Made by a program: the position numbers and the translations under genes
Notes under the pieces: model-generated
The model's input: the letters and a program-made list of their open reading frames with translations, nothing else
Told to the model about the DNA's origin: nothing
Database searches by the model: none
Source of the DNA: JARIHD01 sp963815935
GTDB lineage: Bacteria; Patescibacteriota; Saccharimonadia; Saccharimonadales; UBA4665
Assembly (NCBI GenBank): GCA_963815935.1
Contig: CAWFIL010000002.1
Coordinates: forward strand, 186,001 to 250,000
DNA: 64,000 nucleotides
Direction of reading: 5' to 3'
In this document: positions 59,210 through 64,000 of the stretch, one piece after another
Layout of the letters: every line of letters starts with the position of its first letter
How positions within the stretch are numbered: position 1 is the stretch's first letter

Positions 59210-59893
59210 TTACTTCTGGCGGCGCTTGAAGCTGATTAATCGGCCAGCGTAGGCGACTGCACCACTCGTGAAAGCGGCTACAGGTGCAAAGAACTCAGAT
59301 GCACCAGTGTTGGGCAGTGCTTGAGTGGTCTGTGCGGGCGTCTGCGCGGCGGGAGCAGGTGCTGGCGTCGGAGTTGGAGTTGGGGTAGGTGCGGGCACGC
59401 TAACCTTTACGTCGGCAACATCACAACCTTTTTGGGGGTTGTCCTTAACCTGGCTATCACCGGTAAAGCAGGCTTCGTTTTCGATTACATCGCCATCTTT
59501 GGCGGACGTAACCTTTACCAAGTATTCCTTGGTAACCTTATCGCCGGCCTTAATAGTACCGAGGTCCTCGGTAATTTCGGTTTGGGATGGGTCGCTAACT
59601 AGCTGAACACCTGCGGGTAATTTGTCGGTAAGTTTGGTGTAGTACATGTCGTTACTATCACCAGCGGTACCGTCGTTGCGGACTTCAATAACGTACTTGA
59701 GTACGTCGCCGGGCTTGGTGCTCACGGCCGACGCTGCGTCGTTGGCGTCACTAAGGGCGCTACCCGTGGTTTGGTTCATAACAGATTTGGTGATAACACC
59801 TTTGGGGTGCCAAGCAAGTGCGGTTGCGCTAAGGCTAGCGGCAGTCAAAACACCCGTAACACCTGCTGCTGCAAGTACAGAAACAGCTTTCAT
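59210..59893 (-). CDS. LPxTG-anchored surface protein with DUF11-like domain
   Basis: 227 residues. An N-terminal signal peptide (V-S-V-L-A-A-A-G-V-T-G-V-L-T-A-A-S-L-S-A-T-A) precedes a DUF11/CARDB-like beta sandwich (K-P-G-D-V-L-K-Y-V-I-E-V-R-N-D-G, later L-T-D-K-L-P-A-G-V). A Pro/Thr/Ala linker follows with T-P-T-P repeats, then the sortase signal L-P-N-T-G, a hydrophobic segment and the basic tail F-K-R-R-Q-K. The protein should be cut and linked to the wall by a sortase encoded elsewhere. AAGGAG precedes the start, after a 60-nt leader. Confidence 0.88.
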   Translation of the reverse strand: MKAVSVLAAAGVTGVLTAASLSATALAWHPKGVITKSVMNQTTGSALSDANDAASAVSTKPGDVLKYVIEVRNDGTAGDSNDMYYTKLTDKLPAGVQLVSDPSQTEITEDLGTIKAGDKVTKEYLVKVTSAKDGDVIENEACFTGDSQVKDNPQKGCDVADVKVSVPAPTPTPTPTPAPAPAAQTPAQTTQALPNTGASEFFAPVAAFTSGAVAYAGRLISFKRRQK

Positions 59894-59961
59894 ACCTCTT
59901 GCTCCTTCCTCAAGTTATCCGAAGTCGTCTCTACGTAGGCTTCGAAAGAGATATTGGCTGA

Positions 59962-59990
59962 ATTATACCTGACAATTACTAATTAGTCAA
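59962..59990 (-). promoter_or_regulatory. Consensus promoter of the LPxTG gene
   Basis: Minus strand TTGACT (59985-59990), 17 nt, TATAAT (59962-59967). It is one of the two best promoters in the window, and it drives a leader of about 60 nt with a Shine-Dalgarno, unlike the leaderless genes around it. High expression is likely. Confidence 0.85.
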
Positions 59991-60126
59991 TGTTTTTAGC
60001 ATAAACGCAATAGTGCATTGACAGAGGTAGGAAGACTATATTTAGCCGTATTTCGGTGTCAATTACATGCTGCCATTATCTGAAAACGAGCTGGATAAAC
60101 TGTCTTAATTAGTGGCACGCCTACGA

Positions 60127-60138
60127 TATACTGTAAGC
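60127..60138 (+). promoter_or_regulatory. -10 box of the leaderless ABC operon
   Basis: TATACT at 60127-60132, exactly 6 nt before the ATG at 60139. Confidence 0.6.
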
Positions 60139-60846
60139 ATGATAGAGATAAAAGACGTACACAAGGTGTATGGCAAGAAGGAAAGCACCTTCGTTGCCCT
60201 AAAAGGTGTGAGCTTTACTATCCCCACAGGTAGTACGGCAGCCATTATTGGTAAGAGTGGCTCGGGCAAGTCGACGCTCATGCATATTATGGGCGGCCTC
60301 GACCATCCTACGGAAGGCGAAGTACTTGTCAACCAACAATCGCTTGGCAAAATGAAGCGTAAGCAAATTGACCATTTTAGGGCACACGACCTGGGCTTTG
60401 TATTCCAGTCGTTCTTTGTGGAGGGCAACCAAACTTGTTACCAGAACGTGGCTTTGCCACTCGAAATTAACGAGACCGGTTTTGGCCGCCGCAAGCAACG
60501 CATCGAGGAGGCGCTCCAAACAGTTGAATTGTCCGAGAAGACCAACACCAGGGCACGCTACCTTTCGGGGGGCCAAAAGCAACGCTTGGCTATTGCGCGC
60601 GCCATTGTTAATAGGCCAAAGCTAATATTGGCCGACGAGCCAACCGGCAACCTCGACAGTACTACGGGAGACAAGGTGATGGACCTGCTCTTTGGACTAT
60701 GCACCCGACTGGGGAGCACGCTGGTGATTGTTACGCACGACGCCGACTTAGCGGCTCGCTGTGACATGCAGATTTCTATTAAGGACGGTGAAATCCAAGA
60801 GATTACTCACAAGAAAGCCTCCACTACCAAGAAAGGGAGCAAGTAA
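60139..60846 (+). CDS. ABC transporter ATP-binding protein, MacB/LolD type
   Basis: 235 residues from the ATG at 60139; an upstream TTG at 60112 lies in the promoter. Walker A G-K-S-G-S-G-K-S-T near residue 41, Q-loop F-V-F-Q-S-F-F-V, signature L-S-G-G-Q-K-Q-R near residue 145 and Walker B L-I-L-A-D-E-P-T-G-N-L-D-S-T. The sequence is closest to the MacB/LolD/FtsE group that works with FtsX-fold permeases. Its last base overlaps the permease start (TAATG). Confidence 0.94.
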   Translation: MIEIKDVHKVYGKKESTFVALKGVSFTIPTGSTAAIIGKSGSGKSTLMHIMGGLDHPTEGEVLVNQQSLGKMKRKQIDHFRAHDLGFVFQSFFVEGNQTCYQNVALPLEINETGFGRRKQRIEEALQTVELSEKTNTRARYLSGGQKQRLAIARAIVNRPKLILADEPTGNLDSTTGDKVMDLLFGLCTRLGSTLVIVTHDADLAARCDMQISIKDGEIQEITHKKASTTKKGSK

Positions 60847-62111
60847 TGAAATTTGCCGATATGATCAGGCGCAGCGGCCGCAATTTGCGTCATGCCAAAA
60901 TGCGCACCATTCTTACTTCTGTGGCTATCGGTGTTGGGGGCTTTACATTGGCTCTGACACTCGCTGCCGCAACGGGCGCTCGTCAGTATAGCGATAACCT
61001 AGTAGCGGCTAACTTTGACCCAAACTCGGTAGCTGTTGCTCGAGATAAGTCGGTATTCGGCGCCAATGGCTCTGGCCCAAGGCAGTACAACGATACTCTA
61101 GGCAGCGCCTACGGTATGCAATTTAAAATGCTCGAACAGAAAGACATCGACGCGTTAAAGAGCATGTCGCATGTGAGTAGTGTTATCGAGAACTACACCA
61201 CCGAGGCGCAGTTTGTAACGCGCGACGGTGCCAAAAAATATACCGGCAACCTTAACGTGTACGACTCGGGGCAAAAGCCCGAACTAACTGCGGGTACGCT
61301 GTCCAATACGTTGCCCGATGGTTCGGTGGTTTTACCCGACACATACGTTAAGCTCCTCGACTTTAAGTCGAGCCAGGACGCAATTGGCAAGAATATAACC
61401 GTACAGCTTCGTCAGCCGCTTGGTAAGACGATGAGCTATTCGTACAAAGTTGTCGCCGTGTCTACTAATTCGTCGCTACAGCTTATGTCTGGTTCTACTA
61501 ATCTGTATGTATCGCAAAACGATGCCCGCAACTCAAACAACTTTGTTAACGAAGGCACGCCTCAGCAGGGTAAGCTGCTAAATGCCACTGTTACGGCTAA
61601 GGGTGTTACGCCCGACGAGCTCAAAAAAGAACTCGAGAGCAAGGGCTACACGGCCAAGACGGCAAAGGATATCCAGCAGCTACTAAACCAGATCATTAAT
61701 GTGTTGCAAATAGTTGTGCTGGTCTTTGGTTTCATTACCCTAATCGCCTCATTCTTTGGTGTGGTAAACACACAGTACATTAGTGTGCTGGAGCGTACTC
61801 GCGAGATTGGCCTTATGAAGGCACTCGGCATGAGTCGCAAGGCTGTGAGCCGCTTGTTTATGATTGAGGCGACATGGATTGGTTTTATAGGGGCTCTTAT
61901 GGGCAGTGTGGTGGCTATCGTACTAGGCACGTCGCTCAACCCATGGATCAGTGACAAACTAAACTTTGGTGACCAACATCTTTTGGTCTTTAAGCCGACG
62001 CAAATAGTAGCGCTTATTATCTTCCTGATGCTCATTACGACCATCGCTGGGCTATTGCCGGCTCGCAAGGCCGCCAAGCTCGATCCAATCGAAGCGCTTC
62101 GCACCGAATAA
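60846..62111 (+). CDS. MacB-like ABC permease (FtsX fold)
   Basis: 421 residues. One N-terminal membrane helix, a large outer MacB-type periplasmic-core domain (about residues 50-270), then three membrane helices in the FtsX domain with L-E-R-T-R-E-I-G-L-M-K-A-L-G-M-S and the closing P-A-R-K-A-A-K-L-D-P-I-E-A-L-R. These are the standard landmarks of mechanotransmitting ABC permeases, which move peptides, lipoproteins or signals rather than solutes through the bilayer. With the ATPase gene it forms a two-gene operon. A TolC-like partner is not expected in a monoderm CPR cell. Confidence 0.93.
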   Translation: MKFADMIRRSGRNLRHAKMRTILTSVAIGVGGFTLALTLAAATGARQYSDNLVAANFDPNSVAVARDKSVFGANGSGPRQYNDTLGSAYGMQFKMLEQKDIDALKSMSHVSSVIENYTTEAQFVTRDGAKKYTGNLNVYDSGQKPELTAGTLSNTLPDGSVVLPDTYVKLLDFKSSQDAIGKNITVQLRQPLGKTMSYSYKVVAVSTNSSLQLMSGSTNLYVSQNDARNSNNFVNEGTPQQGKLLNATVTAKGVTPDELKKELESKGYTAKTAKDIQQLLNQIINVLQIVVLVFGFITLIASFFGVVNTQYISVLERTREIGLMKALGMSRKAVSRLFMIEATWIGFIGALMGSVVAIVLGTSLNPWISDKLNFGDQHLLVFKPTQIVALIIFLMLITTIAGLLPARKAAKLDPIEALRTE

Positions 62112-62133
62112 TAACCATACAAAGGAATCACAC

Positions 62134-62436
62134 ATGAAGGCTACCTGGAAAGACAACGTAATTGCCGAAGCGCCTAAAGAGGACCTTATTTACATCGAGG
62201 GCAACTGGTATTTTCCACCATCCTCGGTCAAGCAGCAGTTCTTGCAAAAGAGCCCCACGCCGTACACCTGTCCCTGGAAGGGTGTTTGCCAGTACTTCAA
62301 TGTCACCGACGGCAAGGAATCGAGCCAGGACAATGCCTGGAGCTATCCCGAGCCAAAGCCGTCGGCTATCGACACAGTTAAGAAAGACTTCTCCAACTAC
62401 GTCGCCTTTTGGCGCGATGTCAAAGTCGAAGATTAA
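62134..62436 (+). CDS. DUF427 domain protein
   Basis: 100 residues. The DUF427 pattern is clear: Y-I-E-G-N-W-Y-F-P-P, C-P-W-K-G-V-C-Q-Y-F, A-W-S-Y-P-E-P and V-A-F-W-R-D-V-K-V-E. Small soluble beta-rich protein of unknown activity, widespread in bacteria. AAAGGA precedes the ATG. It follows the ABC pair by 22 bp and may be co-transcribed; it is convergent with the TrmB-type regulator. Confidence 0.88.
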   Translation: MKATWKDNVIAEAPKEDLIYIEGNWYFPPSSVKQQFLQKSPTPYTCPWKGVCQYFNVTDGKESSQDNAWSYPEPKPSAIDTVKKDFSNYVAFWRDVKVED

Positions 62437-62448
62437 TACGCACTAGCC

Positions 62449-63234
62449 CTACGCAGATTTCGCCTTATCCCAAAGCAAGCTGAAAAGTTGGCGTTGGGTG
62501 TGGGCGATTTCTTCGTTATAGACTTCTACGCCAAAAATTTCGTGGTCTTTCCAGTTAAAGTAAGCCACGACGTTGTCGTATATGACCATACCATGGCTAA
62601 TCTGAAATACACTCTTGGCAATGTGGCGCTGTTGCCAGTTTTTGAGCTGTTCGTTACCGTGGCTGCTATACCACTGTTTTTGGCTGGCCAGAAATTCGTC
62701 GTCGACGATACCCTTAAACACCAGATTCTGCTCGTTGCACTTGGCAACCCACCGCTCAAAAAAACGTGAATTGGTCTTGACCTGCATGTTCTCGTGCAAG
62801 ATAGCAACAACCTCGCCCGTAGCCTTGGTCTCATTCCAGTACATTTGTTTAACGCCCTCTGGGCCGCGGTAAAACTGAATGCGGGTTGAGGGGGAGCTAA
62901 GCGAATTGCGGCTGAGTACTTGCTCAATGAGGCCCAGCTCGTCCTGTAGGCTTTTGAGTTCTTGTTCTCGCTGGCTAATAAGTATGTTGATGTTGGCGAT
63001 TGGTGCCGCCTTTATGACGCCATGCTTGTAGTGCGACTCAATTTCGACAAGGTTAGAAGAGAGCAGTGTGTCGATCAGACGGTAAATGCGAGTCCGTTCA
63101 ACTCGGGAACTACGCGATAATTCCGAGATAGTTTGCGGACCGTATGCATACAAAGCCAGGTAAATATCGGCGACCTCAGCGTCTAGGCCAAGTTTTGCGA
63201 AGTAAGTGCGTACGGCTGCGGTGTCCATCTCCAT
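62449..63234 (-). CDS. TrmB-type transcriptional regulator
   Basis: 261 residues. The N-terminal winged helix (A-D-I-Y-L-A-L-Y-A-Y-G-P-Q-T-I-S-E-L-S-R-S-S-R-V-E-R-T-R-I-Y) is the TrmB HTH, followed by a coiled coil (residues ~85-110) and an effector or PLD-like domain. TrmB proteins sense sugars or related ligands. TAAAAT at 63241-63246 lies exactly 6 nt before the ATG at 63234. A palindrome covers the -35 region of this promoter, so autoregulation is likely. It is divergent from an HD hydrolase gene. Confidence 0.82.
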   Translation of the reverse strand: MEMDTAAVRTYFAKLGLDAEVADIYLALYAYGPQTISELSRSSRVERTRIYRLIDTLLSSNLVEIESHYKHGVIKAAPIANINILISQREQELKSLQDELGLIEQVLSRNSLSSPSTRIQFYRGPEGVKQMYWNETKATGEVVAILHENMQVKTNSRFFERWVAKCNEQNLVFKGIVDDEFLASQKQWYSSHGNEQLKNWQQRHIAKSVFQISHGMVIYDNVVAYFNWKDHEIFGVEVYNEEIAHTQRQLFSLLWDKAKSA

Positions 63235-63240
63235 GACCTA

Positions 63241-63324
63241 ATTTTACAGGTTGTGCATTTTTTGCACAACAGTTATTCACAACATACACACAGTTGATAG
63301 GCTACCTGTGCAATGCATTGCACA
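63241..63324. promoter_or_regulatory. Two TGTGCA-type palindromes between the TrmB and HD genes
   Basis: GTTGTGCA-N5-TGCACAAC at 63250-63270 and the 18-bp perfect palindrome TGTGCAATGCATTGCACA at 63307-63324 share the half site TGTGCA/TGCACA. Their centres are about 55 bp apart. The first covers the -35 and spacer of the TrmB-type gene (-10 at 63241-63246). The second lies upstream of the HD gene. This is the layout of operators for the local regulator. Confidence 0.65.
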
Positions 63325-63354
63325 CAGTAGCAACTAACTATCAACGAGGTATGT

Positions 63355-64000
63355 ATGAGTGAATTTCACACCCCCGGTGTGCATGTATTTGATGATGTTC
63401 AAATTTTGGCCACCGAGGCTATCGCAACAGATGCGCTAAACATCGTAGAGGACCAATATGGCAGCGGTTATCCGTTCTACAATGGCGGCGAAAATGGAGG
63501 TCTGGCCTATCATAACCGCCACCATTCCGAATTCGTACAAGAAGGGACTGGCCGCATGTGCGACGCATTGGGACTGTCGCCGACCGAACGGGCAATTGGC
63601 TGCGTGGCTGCCGCAGCGCACGACATCGTACAGCTTAAGGCCCGCGGTGTTATGGAGCGGGAAAGTGCCAACTGGCTGGAACGCGAAATGCGTCGCCGGG
63701 AACTTCCAGGTGACGCGGTACGCATCGGCTCGCTGGCAATAGTAGGAACTGAGCCGTTATTTGATGGCAGTCGGCTATCCGGCCAGGTTGCGACCGAACT
63801 GCAGTATCCGTCTAAAAGTGCTGAATTGGTCGCAAAGAGCGTGGCGTGCGCCGATCTGGGAGAGTTGTATGCTCCCGCCGGCCCGTTACTTGGACATGAG
63901 CTATACAAAGAGATCAACGGTGTCGCGCCAGGGCAAGAGCCAGACATGGCCAAGCTAACCGGCTTCCAAAGGGGCCAAGTGGCATTGACCGATAGCTATC
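63355..64000 (+). CDS. HD-superfamily phosphohydrolase, partial at the right edge
   Basis: 215 residues are seen and the frame stays open to the window end. The start is the ATG at 63355, after CGAGGT; an ATG at 63351 in another frame is discounted. Metal-binding residues of the HD fold are visible: Y-H53-N-R-H-H57 and A-A-A-H89-D90-I-V-Q. HD hydrolases cleave phosphoester bonds in nucleotides or signal molecules. The C-terminal half is cut off. Divergent position and shared palindromes suggest control by the TrmB-type protein next to it. Confidence 0.75.
   Translation, partial: MSEFHTPGVHVFDDVQILATEAIATDALNIVEDQYGSGYPFYNGGENGGLAYHNRHHSEFVQEGTGRMCDALGLSPTERAIGCVAAAAHDIVQLKARGVMERESANWLEREMRRRELPGDAVRIGSLAIVGTEPLFDGSRLSGQVATELQYPSKSAELVAKSVACADLGELYAPAGPLLGHELYKEINGVAPGQEPDMAKLTGFQRGQVALTDSY

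Overview
The window looks like a chromosomal stretch of a Candidate Phyla Radiation (Patescibacteria) bacterium, most likely a Saccharibacterium. This is inferred from gene content: a class I lysyl-tRNA synthetase, a short EF-Ts, a 3,151-residue repeat adhesin of the CPR type, an LPxTG surface protein, LytR-CpsA-Psr and HtrA envelope proteins, and no visible amino-acid biosynthesis pathway. Base composition is close to 50% GC. TGA is used as a stop (hsdS, hsdR), so the code is standard and not the Gracilibacteria code. I found no tRNA, rRNA, CRISPR array, insertion sequence or prophage.

Layout. 1-10033: end of one secreted lectin-like protein, then a giant membrane-anchored adhesin. 10095-22546: housekeeping and envelope block (parA-parB, lepB, LCP, htrA, prmC-prfA, rpmE, rpsB-tsf). 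22564-25676: terminator, a candidate structured RNA and two tandem radical-SAM paralogues, the second split in two frames. 25706-32880: frr, uppS, rseP, CPBP protease, proS, greA, class I lysS. 32891-35591: a PLP decarboxylase, then a Trp-codon leader peptide with terminator in front of a frameshifted GNAT and an AstE/AspA-like deacylase. 35597-48729: defence and nucleotide-hygiene island holding a type I restriction-modification operon (HsdM carrying a MerR-type HTH, RhuM, HsdS, Abi-C-like, HsdR), bracketed by KTSC/ITPase-like, KTSC, MazG-like and second ITPase-like genes. 48774-64000: MscS channel, membrane and surface proteins, a divergent Glu/Leu-dehydrogenase-like protein, a CBS plus ArsB/NhaD-type pair, a MacB-type ABC pair, and a TrmB-type regulator divergent from an HD hydrolase.

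Two themes recur. First, start codons very often sit about 6-9 nt after a -10 hexamer, which predicts leaderless mRNAs. In seven cases the gap is exactly 6 nt. I used this to choose several starts. Second, at least two very short leader peptides begin this way and are rich in the codon of one amino acid: three Trp codons before an attenuator-like terminator at 34100-34209, and four Pro codons before proS at 28907-28963, where the leader can pair with the proS Shine-Dalgarno. A weaker third case precedes the dehydrogenase-like gene. Together they suggest that this reduced genome senses amino-acid supply by ribosome stalling.
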